The position numbers and the translations under genes were made by a program. The notes beneath the pieces are model-generated. The model had not been told where the DNA came from, did not search any database, and saw only the letters and a list, made by a program, of their open reading frames with translations. A DNA stretch of 64,000 nt from Symbiodinium natans. Its lineage: Eukaryota; Sar; Dinophyceae; Suessiales; Symbiodiniaceae. The stretch covers positions 332,501 to 396,500 of the forward strand of contig CAJNDS010002142.1 in NCBI GenBank assembly GCA_905221605.1. The letters are read 5' to 3'. Shown here one piece after another: positions 1 to 9,720 of this stretch; position 1 is the first letter of the stretch, and each line of letters opens with the position of its first letter.

Positions 1-643
1 TGCGTTGCGTGCCGTGTGTTGGTGCTCGTGAGTGAGTGTGTTGGGGCGTCTGTGCGTGTGTTGGTGCGTGTGTTGGTGCGTGCGTGTGTTGGTGCGTGCG
101 TGTGTTGGTGCGTGCGTGTGTTGGTGCGTGCGTGCGTGACCGTGCGTGCGTGACCGTGCGTGCGTGTGTTGGTGCGTGCGTGCGTGACCGTGCGTGCGTG
201 ACCGTGCGTGCGTGACAGTGCTTGTGCGTGACCGTGCATGCGCGGACCGTGCGTGCGTGACCGTGATCACTGAGTGACCGTGCGTGCGTGAACGTGCCGT
301 GCGTGACCGTGCGTGTGGCGTGACCGTGCCTGTGCGTGGACCGTGCGGCGGTGACGTGCGTGCGTGACAGGCGTGCGTGACCGGGCTGTGCGTGGACCGT
401 GCCGTTGCCGTGACGTCGTGCGTGACGGCTGCGTGCGTGGACCGTGCGTGCGGGGGTGGAAACGTGAAAGCTGCGGGACCGTGCGTGCGTGACCGTGCGT
501 GCGTGACCGTGCGTGCGTGACCGTGCGTGCGTGACCGTGCGTGCGTGACCGTGCGTGCGTGACCGTGCGTGCGTGACCGTGCGTGCGTGACCGTGCGTGC
601 GTGACCGTGCGTGCGTGACCGTGCGTGCGTGACCGTGCGTGGG

Positions 644-675
<32 letters not shown>

Positions 676-718
676 GTGGGTGGGTGGGTGGGTGGGTGGG
701 TGGGTGTGTGTGTGTGTG

Positions 719-757
<39 letters not shown>

Positions 758-800
758 GTGTGTGTGTGTGTGTTTGTTTGTTTGTTTCTTTGTGCGCTTG
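1..800. repeat. Compound GT/CG-rich microsatellite
   Basis: A run of GTGCGTGCGTGACC-type units (clean from about 480 to 640) passes into GTGC, GGGT, TG, CTGT and TTTG simple repeats up to about 790. The long open frames across it (His/Thr/Arg- or Cys/Val-rich) are by-products of the tandem repeat and are not annotated as genes. Confidence 0.95.
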
Positions 801-839
801 CGAATCCGCTAGGCTGCTTCCATCCTGGATGACCTGATG

Positions 840-1140
840 CACATGACCAAGGTTTTGCGGGGGTCAACCCCAAACCCCAAAACCCCCCCTCCTTTGAGGC
901 GACACACTATAGGGGCTCGACTTTAGGGGGGTTTAGGGGTTACTAGGGTTTCATAGGATTTTGGGGGGGTGTTGGGCTTGGGTTTAGTGTTGTTAGGGAT
1001 CGCCAGGTTTCATGTATTTTGGGAGGTTTAGGGCTTAGGTTTGGGTTTTTTAGGGCTTTTTCGAGCTTCAGAGTTTAGGGCTTTCACGGTCTTGGTCTGT
1101 TAAGGTTTGGGGTTTCGAGGTCTTCCGACGAGATTTCAGG
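840..1140 (+). repeat. Degenerate TTTAGGG-derived sequence
   Basis: G-rich sequence full of diverged TTTAGGG units (GGGGTTTAGGG, TTAGGGCTT). No frame here looks coding. The stretch on to about 1490 also shows no gene, only a poly-C run near 1363-1381. Confidence 0.6.
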
Positions 1141-1518
1141 CTGCCAGCCGCAACTGGTTAGAGGGCTTGCAACTTACAGCCTGTAAGGATTGTAGGGCTT
1201 ATCATTTGGGCTGATAGAGCTTAGGGCATTTGAGGGCCGCAAGGACCAACTGGGGGCTCTTCCTTATATTAAATAGCTTCCAATAAGCTCTTGGATTTGT
1301 CTTGCAACTTATCTTGCCAAAGATTCTCGAAGGGGACCCAAGTATACATATGTAGAACCCCCCACCCCCCCCCCCCCCCCCGCCACGACTTCACCATGGA
1401 CAGATCGACTTGCTCTCGAAACACACCTTAATCAGCAGATAGCCTCAACCAGTGCCTCTCGAAAGAAGAGCCGGGAGAACCAAGCCTCAAACCCCCTACC
1501 CTAAACTTGAGCAAACCC

Positions 1519-1813
1519 AAAACCCTACACCCCAAACCCTACATCCCCTAAACCCTCAACCCTAAACCCTAAACCATCAAACCCTACACCCCAAACCCTA
1601 TATCCCCTAAACCCTCAACCCTAAACCCTAAACCATCAAACCCCACACCCCAAACCCTATATCCCCTAAACCCTCAACCCTAAACCCTAAACCATCAAAC
1701 CCTACACCCCAAACCCTACATCCCCTAAACCCTCAACCCTAAACCCTAAACCATCAAACCCTACACCCCAAACCATATATCCCCTAAACCCTCAACCCTA
1801 AACCCTAAACCAT
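1519..1813. repeat. 59-bp higher-order repeat of CCCTAAA variants, 5 copies
   Basis: Five tandem copies of a 59-bp unit start at about 1519, 1578, 1637, 1696 and 1755, with a partial sixth at 1814. Each unit is a fixed mixture of CCCTAAA, CCCTACA, CCCCAAA, CCCTCAA and CCATCAA heptamer-like blocks. Copies differ by only a few bases, so this is unequal amplification of a diverged block rather than fresh telomerase-type repeat. Confidence 0.9.
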
Positions 1814-1843
1814 CAAACCCTAAGATCCTAAAGTTCGAAGCAG

Positions 1844-1912
1844 GAGAACCAGGAGCTTCACGAAGAGGTGAAGCAGCTGGAGATGGGAGTCCTGGCCTTG
1901 GGAGGATCTGAG
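1844..1912 (+). CDS. Exon island, coiled-coil peptide
   Basis: A 69-nt exon (23 codons) lies between GAAGCAG and GAG/GTTAGGG and reads ENQELHEEVKQLEMGVLA..., a charged heptad-like helix. It is preceded by the 59-bp C-rich array and followed immediately by a pure TTTAGGG array. That C-rich/exon/G-rich order recurs through the plus-strand genes. Parent gene not recognised; it could be the first visible exon of the gene continuing to 2.9 kb. Frame and splice context support it, but no homology was checked. Confidence 0.55.
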
Positions 1913-2095
1913 GTTAGGGTTTAGGGTTTAGGGTTTAGGGTTTAGGGTTTAGGGTTTAGGGTTTAGGGTTTAGGGTTTAGGGTTTAGGGTTTAGGGCTTT
2001 AATCCGAGAAGAGCTTGGGGTGTTCTTTGCAGGGTTTGAGGGTGTTAGGGTTTGTGGGTTTGGGGTGTTAGGGTTTAGGGTTTTAGGACTTTTAG
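1913..2095 (+). repeat. TTTAGGG array at intron 5' end
   Basis: About twelve perfect TTTAGGG heptamers (1918-1998) follow the GTTAGGG donor of the preceding exon. Degenerate units continue to 2095. Confidence 0.9.
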
Positions 2096-2220
2096 GTTGT
2101 GGTTTACAAGTTTATGAATCTATATATGAGGTGTGCAAGGATATAGAGGGCTGCAGAGTGTTTTCGCGCAAGGCTTCAGGTCTCATGGTCCTTGCTGAGT
2201 GACTTCAGAAACGGGTGGTG

Positions 2221-2337
2221 CTTGGAGGCTCATGGGTAGTGGGGAGGGTTAAACTCATAAATATGGTGACTTTGCTTGTAGCCCTATTTATGGTACGTAT
2301 AGCCCTACTTGAAAACTACCCACACGCCTCCAAGTAG
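2221..2337. mobile_element. Foldback element, family M1 (GGAGGTTCATGGGTA)
   Basis: CTTGGAGGCTCATGGGTAGT at the left end is the inverted complement of the right end (ACTACCCACACGCCTCCAAG). The interior is AT-rich with TATGGTACGTATAG. At least eleven related full or half copies occur in the window. No coding capacity, so MITE-like. Confidence 0.75.
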
Positions 2338-2521
2338 GTGAGGGTGCGAAGTCTCTTGCCCTTAAACCCTAAACCCCACACCACAAACCCCAAACCCTAA
2401 GCCCTAAACCCTAAACCCTAGACCCTAAACCCCAAACCCCAACCCCCAAACCCCAACCCCCAAACCCCAAACCCCAATCCCTGAACCCTACCATTCTGTG
2501 CTTGACCGAAAGCATTGGCAG

Positions 2522-2590
2522 CTCCGGATCCGGTCTATCAACGCCTTACCGGTGCACGAGCAGTCAAGAAAGCAACCTTCACTCTTTTGG
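2522..2590 (+). CDS. Possible exon island
   Basis: An open 69-nt stretch between TTGGCAG and a TTTAGGG-type donor (TTTTGG/GTTTAGGG) reads LRIRSINALPVHEQSRKQ.... It has the usual C-rich array upstream and G-rich array downstream. Product unknown; the island position is the main support. Confidence 0.35.
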
Positions 2591-2619
2591 GTTTAGGGTT
2601 TAGGGTTTAGGGTTTAGGG

Positions 2620-2703
2620 TTGCTGAGTGAGTACACTTTACACTTTTGGGGATACTATAATCCCCTATAGACTTTTTTTGGGGCTATGAACTCAGCAACT
2701 AAG
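2620..2703. mobile_element. Foldback element, family M4 (TTGCTGAGT...ACTCAGCAA)
   Basis: Terminal inverted repeat TTGCTGAGT / ACTCAGCAACT, with complementary interior arms around TATAATCCCCTATAG. A second copy lies at 63651-63756. Inserted straight after a TTTAGGG array. Confidence 0.8.
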
Positions 2704-2872
2704 TGGGTAGTAGACCCTCGGATTTATTTGGACAGTTAAGTTCCAAAGGTCACCTATTTCGTCCCCATCCAATTCCGTTCTTTTGCAAGCAAAGCTTTGA
2801 ATCCGACCTCGAAACCCATTTAAAGCCCTAAACACATAAACCCCTAAGCCCCTAAACCGCCATGGAGCGCAG

Positions 2873-2933
2873 CCAAAAGAGCCGTTCTGGATGTCGGCTG
2901 CAGCGATGGGCACTGGCCCTTTGGTCATCAAGG
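2873..2933 (+). CDS. Exon with SAM-methyltransferase motif I
   Basis: Between GAGCGCAG and a G-rich donor the frame reads KRAVLDVGCSDGHWPFGHQ. VLDVGCSDG matches motif I (hhDhGCGxG) of class I Rossmann SAM-dependent methyltransferases. C-rich repeats precede it and the TTTAGGG array at 2934 follows it. No other methyltransferase motif could be joined by phase, so substrate and partner exons are unknown. A chance match in 60 nt is possible, but the island position supports it. Confidence 0.5.
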
Positions 2934-3026
2934 GTTTAGGGGGTTTAGGGTCTAGGCATCAGGGTTTAGGGTTTAGGGTTTAGGGTTCAGGGTTTAGGGT
3001 TTAGGGTTTAGGGTTTAGGGTTTGGG
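2934..3026 (+). repeat. TTTAGGG array
   Basis: Near-perfect heptamers with TTCAGGG and TTTGGGG variants, beginning at the donor of the preceding exon. Confidence 0.9.
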
Positions 3027-4960
3027 GAGCTGCGCCCTATGTGGTGAGGTTGTAGCTTGGGCAAGAGTAGGTTGTAAGCTCTAGCCTCTGCAGACACGGT
3101 AGAAGCCCCAATTTTACTAGCACCCAAAGGTTAACTTCTCCCCTGTAAGTTAGGGTGCGCAGGCATCGCACCCCTGGGGGTTGGGGCCGCACCCTCCCAA
3201 CCCAGACTAGGTAGGTTGTTTGCGATGTTTCATATGATCTCTTCACTCATTGGGTTGAGGAGGCTCTCATCTCTCATCTAGGAAGTTTCACAGGGACAGG
3301 GCCAAGCTAGCAGGTGCATCCTCCGGGTTCAGAGTTGAGGGGCTTAATGGGTTTGAGGACTTCAGGTTCAGGGTTGAAGGGTCTAAGAAATAAATGGTTT
3401 AAGAGTTTCAAGGCTTTCATGCTTCCAGCGTCGATTCGGGACGCCTCCGTGTGTAGTAGTGGTGGCGGTGGACCCCCTATGTACCCCTTATATACCCTCT
3501 TCGGGTCATCGCTGATTCCGACAGTGCTTGGCGCAAGAAGCGGGGAAACGCTGCTGCGGGGGTCGTTGCATTGAGAGGGTTTGGGGAGTACTGAGGGTCA
3601 GACCGTTTGCATATGGGGATCTCCGAAAAAAGGGCTACCACATTGGGTCCTTCTTATAAGGGGACTCCTCCTATTTGGGGGTCTATATAAGTAGAGGTCC
3701 CTTATTCTGTAAACCCGTGAATTTTACTGCGGTTCTAAGGATCTTCCTGACTGAAGCTATTCTGGAGGGGTTGGGTGCTGATTAAGACAGGAAGCGGGGC
3801 TCTCGAGCACGTTCTGCCCAGACCACATGCGGGGCCAAGTGTTTGTTCGGTCGTTTGTGTCACGAAACCCACAGATAAAATGTTACGAAACCCACAGGTA
3901 AAATGGAATCAAGCAGGCAGAATTTACACGCAAAGAACCCACCAGCAACGACCCCTCGCACAGTAAAAACGCAGTGCGAGGTCGGAGTGGTGTCATGTGG
4001 GACCGTGATGCGGCCTACGCAGCTGCTTGCCGACAGAAGAGTGATGAGAAGACAAATAAGATCAACATAAAACACACAAAAAACATCGTTAGAAATATCC
4101 CAATTACAAAATCAGTTGTCAATGTTTGTTGCTAGTAGTTTTGCTGAACCCTTTGGTGATGTTCCTGATGTCAGTGCACACTGCTGCACCCCCCGCCCCC
4201 CCTCCCTACACTGACACCCCACCACTCTTGGCAGTCTGCATCTGGTGGCTCATCCAGCTCATGAGAGGCGTTGGAGGTGGTAACATTCTCGAGGCACACC
4301 ATGTAGTAATTGTACACATAGCAGTGCCTGAGGAGCGGTTGCCGGGCTGGCCCAGTGGAATGTCCCGGCTATCTCCTATTCATCGTTTGGGGCCTTTAAG
4401 GTTTAGGGCTTGGGGAAGGATTCTTATGTACTTCACAAGCTACACCAGAAGGGCCATGGTATACGCAAGCCTTTTTTGTTTCAAAGGAAGCTCCTCGTTG
4501 TTGCGCAGGCTTTTTGTCCATGGGCTACACCGGCCCGGTGACCTCGCTGGCCCTCCCCGTATGAGGAGTGCTGCGTTTCAGCATTCTGGTATGGGTGCAA
4601 CTACCTATTCAGGTACCTTTGGGTTATTATGTGGGGGGGGGTGATTTATATATGAATCAGGGACACGCTTGGGGGTTCCAAAAAACAGCATGTTCCTTGA
4701 TATTGGTACTGGAGCATGGGTTCATGGAATGTATGATGCTTGAGCAATCCGCCTGAGCAATCAGCTGTTGTGAGTCTTGAGATTCGATCACGTAATCCGA
4801 TGCAAGCAGCGCATGCGCAGCACGTTGTGCACACCGCACGGGAATTCTACATAGACGCCAGCTTGTGGGGTTCGCAGTGTCGTAGAAAGCAAGAGAAAGC
4901 CCAACTAAACCCAGAACCCTGAACCCAAAACGCCCAATAACCCGCAATGATGAACCCCAA
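3027..4960. other. Long stretch without a convincing gene
   Basis: A weak foldback (ATTGGGTCC...AGGTCCC, about 3640-3715) is present. Several frames are open; the longest (plus, 4126-4644) is Leu/Pro/Gly-rich and not persuasive. At 4681-4736 a plus frame reads MFLDIGTGAWVHGMYDA, reminiscent of a methyltransferase motif I, but no supporting exon was found. Poly-C and poly-G runs occur at 4190 and 4630. Confidence 0.5.
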
Positions 4961-5031
4961 AATCCCTAAGCCCTGAACCCTAAACCCTAAAGCCTGAATC
5001 CCAAACCCCGATTCAGCCCAAGACTTGACAG

Positions 5032-5100
5032 AGGATGGTCCTCCGGGTGCAGCGCGCAGACACGCAACTCGTAGCGGCGGTGGTGGCTGGCGAGGCCGGG
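5032..5100 (+). CDS. Exon island, probably ankyrin-gene related
   Basis: A 69-nt frame between TTGACAG and GGGG/GCTTAGGG reads RMVLRVQRADTQLVAAVV.... It is alanine/valine-rich and helical, with C-rich repeats before and TTTAGGG after. If the border is right, the donor is GC. It may be the first exon of the ankyrin gene that follows, but it lacks a clear ankyrin signature. Confidence 0.45.
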
Positions 5101-5334
5101 GCTTAGGGTTTAGATTAGGGGTTAGGGTTTAGGGTTTGGGGTTTAGGGTTTAGGGTTTAGGGTTCACTATGGTGTCCATGTACCTTAGTAGGGTATACTT
5201 GGGCTTTACATACGGCTTAGGTACATCAGGAACCTGTGCACCCTGGACCCCAACATGGGATGCGTAGTCGGTACATGAACCTAAACCCTAAACCCTATGT
5301 CTAAACGGGCTCTAGACCCTAAACCCTAAACCCT

Positions 5335-5489
5335 ACTTGGAGGTTCATGGGACTTAACAACCACTTATACCTGGGCTTATAACCCTACTTATAATTGGCA
5401 TAACCCCTATAAGGCCCTTTAGGGGTATTATAAGTAGGGCTATAAGTACAGTTATAAGTGGTTAGGAAGTACCATGAACCTCAAGTAGG
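5335..5489. mobile_element. Foldback element, family M1
   Basis: ACTTGGAGGTTCATGG... pairs with ...CCATGAACCTCAAGTAGG. The interior arms (AACCACTTATA / TATAAGTGGTT) are complementary over most of the element. Confidence 0.85.
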
Positions 5490-5655
5490 ATTACGGACTT
5501 CAGGGTTTGAAGCACTGAACCCTGAACCCCTAACCCTACACCCTAGCTTACGTACAGCCCCTGATTTGTTTTTAAGCTCTAGACCCTAAACCCTGAACCC
5601 TAAACCCGAACCCCTAATCCCGAAACCCTACAGTAACCCTACACCCCAATTCTTC

Positions 5656-5749
5656 GTCATAGTTGGGTAACATTTTACATTTTAAGGGTACTTAAACCCA
5701 ATAAGGAATATAAATTTAAAATTTTCATACTATCCCAACCATGAACTAG
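5656..5749. mobile_element. AT-rich repeat element, family M6
   Basis: GTCATAGTTGGGTAACATTTTACA...TACTATCCCAACCATGAACTAG. A near-identical copy sits at 8958-9054, and a left-end fragment at about 42910-42940. GTTGGG and CCCAAC form short inverted ends. Confidence 0.8.
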
Positions 5750-5774
5750 AATTCACGTACCCCTCATGTGCTTT

Positions 5775-5866
5775 GGACTGAGGCGGAGACTGCGCTGCAG
5801 CTCCTGGCCTCGGGCCCCATGCCGGCAAAAGCTGGTATCGTCGCCCTTCTCCAGTCAGTTCAGGAC
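5775..5866 (+). CDS. Exon island, ankyrin-like helices
   Basis: The frame reads TEAETALQLLASGPMPAK..., with two helix-like segments (ALQLLASG and IVALLQS) of the kind seen in degenerate ankyrin repeats. It lies between element M6 and a CCCTAAA array. Borders are not settled, since GCTGCAG at 5800 may be the true acceptor. The G-rich array expected downstream is absent. Confidence 0.4.
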
Positions 5867-5995
5867 CCTAAACCCTAAACCCTAAACCCCAAACCCCCCC
5901 AAACCCCAAACCCCAAACCCCAAACCCCAAACCCTAAACCCTAAACCCTAAACCCTCAACCCTCAACCCTAAACCCTAAACCCTAAACCACCCAC
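5867..5995 (+). repeat. CCCTAAA / CCCCAAA array
   Basis: Heptamer array with a CCCCAAA-homogenised patch (5890-5930), ending in CACC repeats. Confidence 0.9.
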
Positions 5996-7028
5996 CCACC
6001 CACCCACCTGAATCCTTCATTGAACAAGATATGTTGGAAAGAGATATCCAAAAAATCAGAACCTTTTCGAACATTCTAACGACCTTCCAAGAAGCTTCGC
6101 TGTTACTCCGCATGGCACTACCAAATCATCCGTAACATTAGCACAGCGAAGCTGCTCTGTCGCGCAGCATGGGATGTGGGTCAGGTCTAAGATCCTAATT
6201 ATTGCGCAACAGTGCCCAGGCGCAAACCCCAACGATCCTGACGAGAACGGCCAGACGGCACCTTGACAGGCTTTGGCCGGATCAAGGCAGACTGATGGTT
6301 GGCTTGTTTCGCCACGAGTGGGCTTTCCATGTGCGTTCTCTATCCATTGCAATAGCAACTTGTGCCCCTAAACCCTAAACCCTAAACCCTAAACCCTAAA
6401 ACGCTGGAAATGGGTTAGAGGTTCGGTTGCACAGCGTAGTTCAGCGAAGCCAGGGCACTTGCAGACCTCGTTCATGACTTGAGCCCTACTTGGAGGTTCA
6501 AGGGTACCTATAAGCAGGGCTATAAGTACAGTAACTGTACTTATAACCCAATTTGGGGTACTTATAGCCTCACTTAGAATTACCCATGAACCTCCAAGTA
6601 TAATCAGGTACAGGAATGCCTAGCTTCTACAGGTCTTAGTAGTAGAGTAGGTAGCCTTTAACCTTTTTGGGGTATTGGAATCCCCTTATAATCCCAAAGG
6701 TTCATCTTTAGTTCCCCCAGGTTACTGGACAACTAAGAGGTTAGTGTCCGGAAACCTCTTGAGCCGACATGGACGACCACGGGCTTCGCGTGATTGCATG
6801 AGCCTTGCTTGTCTTCATTTCAACGCAGCATCCGCATCTAAACCCTAAACCCTAAACCCTAAGCACTAAACCCTAAACCCTAAACCCGCCCCGCATTTAT
6901 CCAGCGGGAAGCTGTCCGGTGTCCTTTCATGTCACACCTTTGCTCTTCGAAGTGCAACCAGAACCTCGGACCCGAACTTATATAAGTCCTGTAGAGCGCC
7001 TACTTAATATCTTACAATCCCATGAAGC
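5996..7028. other. Intergenic or intronic, no gene recognised
   Basis: Contains short CCCTAAA arrays (6363-6400, 6838-6890) and one M1 element. A 100-aa minus frame (6056-6358) has no recognised features and no island context. Confidence 0.5.
6488..6601. mobile_element. Foldback element, family M1
   Basis: ACTTGGAGGTTCA...TACCCATGAACCTCCAAGT inverted ends, with a TATAAGTACAGTAACTGTACTTATA palindromic centre. Confidence 0.9.
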
Positions 7029-7150
7029 CTTAGACCCTAAACCCTAAACCCTAAACCCTAAACCCTAAACCCTAAACCCTAAACCCTAAACCCTAAACCC
7101 TAAACCCTAAACCCTAAACCCTAAACCCTAAACCCTAAACCCTAAACCTT
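7029..7150 (+). repeat. Pure CCCTAAA array (about 17 units)
   Basis: Uninterrupted perfect CCCTAAA heptamers at the 3' end of the intron before the ankyrin exon at 7215. Confidence 0.95.
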
Positions 7151-7214
7151 ACCAAACCCCCCTAAACCCCGAAGCCCTAAGCTCTTAACCCATCAACCCC
7201 AAGAAGCTGCCCAG

Positions 7215-7326
7215 CTCCGAGGCACTCGTGGCGGCCAGCCTCCAGGGCAAGCTGGGGTTAGTGGAGGCCCTCTTGCAAGCGGAGGCCCTCCGGCTTACTG
7301 TTGCTGAGCCGGTATGGGGGAATGAG
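7215..7326 (+). CDS. Ankyrin-repeat exon
   Basis: After CTGCCCAG the frame reads EALVAASLQGKLGLVEALL, a good ankyrin half-repeat (xALxxAxxxGxLxxVxxLL), then continues into RLTVAEPVWGNE before a GTACCC donor. The last part lies inside foldback element M2, so the element appears to supply the exon's end and donor. Ankyrin repeats are protein-interaction modules. This is one of about ten such exons between 7.2 and 15.8 kb that I assign to one gene. Confidence 0.65.
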
Positions 7327-7400
7327 GTACCCTACATAAGCCCTTAAAGGGTATATATATATATATATATATAGTTATGTATGTATGTATGTGTATATAT

Positions 7401-7431
<31 letters not shown>

Positions 7432-7476
7432 GACATATAGGGCCCTAGTTCCCTCATTCCCTGTTTTCAAGAGTAA
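7293..7476. mobile_element. Foldback element, family M2
   Basis: CTTACTGTTG...GGGGAATGAGG pairs with CCCTCATTCCCTG...CAAGAGTAAG. The centre is a (TA)n/TATG tract. It shares termini with the copy at 16574-16734. The left end overlaps the preceding ankyrin exon. Confidence 0.85.
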
Positions 7477-8147
7477 GCTGGAGGGTCAGACACAGCCCAC
7501 TGCATCTGATGCTGAAGGCTTTGACGGGATCTCTGGAGATTGGGTCATCGATGTTTGAAGCCACCTTTAGTTTAGGGTTTAGGGTTTAGGGATTTCACAG
7601 GGGACCAAGAAGCCTTCATGGCATGCTACTGTCCTCAGCCATCGGCTTTCAGTTTTTACCTGCTGGTATGTTAGGCCTGCTATCCCGCAGACGTGAGTCT
7701 GAAATCTGGGGGGGCAATTTTGACTGGATCTTCCATCTTGCTTGATGCTGCTGCCGCTCATGATCGCATATGGGGCAGGCAAGCGTGTATTTCCGCAGGA
7801 GGCCCCCTGACATGCCTGCCCTGGCAGTGAACTGCACAGGGCAGACCGGTCCTCTCATACATAGATTCCAAGTTGCTGAGGTTTGAGCAAATGAGCAAAA
7901 TGAGGGCTGCGTCAAGAGCATTCCAGTGAATGCGTGCCATCTCTGATGGGTTCTGGCATGCGGGCTTTGCATGCAGGGATCTTGGGCCAAAGGGATTTAG
8001 GGTTTAGGATTTAGGGTTTAGGGTTTAAGGTTTAGGGTTTCGGGTGGTTGCGATTGTTGTGGCTCATCCAGCAGGCAGCCGTGAACTTGGCCAACTCGCT
8101 GCCAGAATGCATTGAGTTGCACACCTTGTGGGGAAGCGTTGTAGCTA
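7477..8147. other. No gene recognised
   Basis: Contains short TTTAGGG arrays (7567-7590, 7995-8040). Minus frames of 60-113 codons overlap one another and lack recognisable motifs. Confidence 0.5.
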
Positions 8148-8385
8148 CCCTAAACCCCAACCCCAAACCCCAAACCCCAAACCCCAAACCCCAAACCCCA
8201 AACCCCAAACCCCAAACCCCAAACCCCAAACCCCAAACCCCAAACCCCAAACCCCAAACCCCAAACCCCAAACCCCAAACCCCCAAACCCCAAACCCCAA
8301 ACCCCAAACCCCAAACCCCAAACCCCCAAACCCTAAACCCTAAACCATAAACCCTAAACCCTAAACCCTAAACCCTAAACCGACA
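8148..8385 (+). repeat. CCCCAAA-homogenised array, then CCCTAAA
   Basis: About twenty-five units of the variant heptamer CCCCAAA in a nearly pure block, followed by ordinary CCCTAAA from 8330. Frames through it encode PKPQTPN or GVWGLGF heptad polymers, which are repeat artefacts rather than genes. Confidence 0.95.
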
Positions 8386-8575
8386 CCGACTTAGCCTGTT
8401 GATAGAAGGAAAAAATCCTGGGGAACAGTATCATAGTCAACTTTGAGGCACGCAAGCCGGCTTGTGTGCGATGCAGCACTGCGCTGCAGATTGCAGACTG
8501 TTAGTGTTGGACCAGAAAAATCGTATCGCAGCCGTTGGAGCAGGTTTTGCCCCTTGCAACTTGTGCCGTTCGCAG

Positions 8576-8661
8576 CTGAGGAATGGTGTGACTGCCGCAA
8601 TGGTCGCTTCACATCTGGGCAACGTCGATATCTTGTCCATGCTACACAGCCAGCACTTGAA
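8576..8661 (+). CDS. Ankyrin-repeat exon
   Basis: Between TTCGCAG and a GTACGA donor the frame reads LRNGVTAAMVASHLGNVDIL, matching the ankyrin core (xGxTAxxxAxxxGxxxxxxxLL), then SMLHSQHL. The upstream array is CCCTAAA. Same inferred gene as the neighbouring ankyrin exons. Confidence 0.65.
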
Positions 8662-8957
8662 GTACGAAAGCATGTCCTCGCTGTCACCCAAGATGGGATT
8701 CATCTCACCTGGTTTTGGATGTAGGCCGCGGTTACCAGAAACCTTCAGGAATGACAGACCCCTAGGTGACAGGCTTGCAAAAGTTTTCATGCTCTAGCCT
8801 CTTGCAGTTCTCCAGCACCCCGACAGTATCGTCCAAATCGAAGAATCGGAATATAGCCGATCCATGATTCCTGAGGTTAGTCGATGCAGGCTGCAATCTG
8901 GAGGCAGAAAACGCGGTGCCTTGGTTTTGTGTTAAGCGTCCATTGTACATCATTGCT

Positions 8958-9054
8958 TTGTCATAGTTGGGTAACATTTTACATTTTTAAGGGTACTTAA
9001 ACCCAATAAGGAATACACATTTAAAATTTTAATACTATCCCAACCATGAACTAG
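8958..9054. mobile_element. AT-rich repeat element, family M6
   Basis: Second near-identical copy of the element at 5656-5749 (GTCATAGTTGGGTAACATTTTACA...ACTATCCCAACCATGAACTAG). Confidence 0.85.
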
Positions 9055-9310
9055 ATTGTACTGTAGTAGGCCCGGTGCAGAAACCCAGCAAGTGGCCTAC
9101 AAATCTTTTTGGGGTGGCATCCTAAACTGACGAAGCTGGGCAAGTCAGATGAGGAACCTAGACCGGAGTTTGCCTTGAACCTGAAGGCCTTCAGCACTCA
9201 ACATTCAGGCCCTCTACGCGCGAAACGTAAACACTCAAAACTGCAAACCTTCACCTTAGACCCCCCAAGCCCCTCAGCCATAAGCCTAAACCCCCAACAC
9301 ACTAGACTAG

Positions 9311-9404
9311 GTAGGCCCTCGGGATCTTATATTTTTCCTCTTATTGGGTTCAAGACCATCATATTTGGGAATTGTTTTCAGGAGGGGTTTCAAAGGCCAT
9401 CCCA
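9311..9404. mobile_element. Repeat element, family M7
   Basis: GTAGGCCCTCGGGATCTTATATTT...GGAGGGGTTTCAAAGGCCATCC. A diverged copy lies at 32167-32260. The ends are weakly inverted (GGCCCT / AAGGCC). Confidence 0.6.
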
Positions 9405-9441
9405 GCAAAAGCCTCGAAGATCCAATAGGCGGGTGCCACAG

Positions 9442-9502
9442 CGCTAGTGGCGGCTGCCGAGGGCGGTCAGCTGGAGGCCGCAACGCTGCTGGTGGAGGCG
9501 AG
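9442..9502 (+). CDS. Ankyrin-repeat exon
   Basis: GTGCCACAG precedes a frame reading ALVAAAEGGQLEAATLLVEA, a clean ankyrin helix-turn-helix. It ends GAG/GTAGGGTTTAGGG, so the donor is the first base of a TTTAGGG-type block. The acceptor phase leaves one nucleotide to come from the previous exon. Confidence 0.7.
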
Positions 9503-9636
9503 GTAGGGTTTAGGGTTTAGTGCCTTTCTTCCAAAGCAAGCCTGTGCACTGCAAACGTGTATCTGCCCCTTTTCTCCTGCATACCGCCCAGGCAAAAGCT
9601 GACGTGAACCATGAGCCTTGCCCGCATTACGACTAT

Positions 9637-9720
9637 ACCTGGAGGTTCATGGGTAGTTAGCAGTAGGTGTATAAGCTATAAGTACCCTAAATAGGGCTAT
9701 AAGTATAGCTACCATGCTTA
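9637..9720. mobile_element. Half foldback element, family M1
   Basis: CTGGAGGTTCATGGGTAGTTAG... and the CTATAAGTACCCTAAATAGGGCTATAAGTATAG core are present. The right inverted end is missing. The 500 bp that follow (to 10229) show no gene I can support. Confidence 0.65.

Noticed and set aside
1519-1813. CRISPR-like repeat array
   Set aside because: The 59-bp units are directly abutting with no unique spacers, and are built from telomere-type heptamers.
4126-4644. 172-codon plus-strand ORF
   Set aside because: Composition (Leu/Pro/Gly-rich, low charge) and lack of exon context or recognised motif; likely chance in a GC-rich stretch.
7029-7150. Chromosome end or subtelomere
   Set aside because: Telomere-type arrays occur in both orientations throughout the window, are short and interrupted, and flank exons. 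Nothing suggests a terminal position.
8032-8350. Long repetitive ORFs encoding PKPQTPN or GVWGLGF polymers
   Set aside because: A seven-base unit lacking stops is open in several frames on both strands; these are products of the CCCCAAA array.
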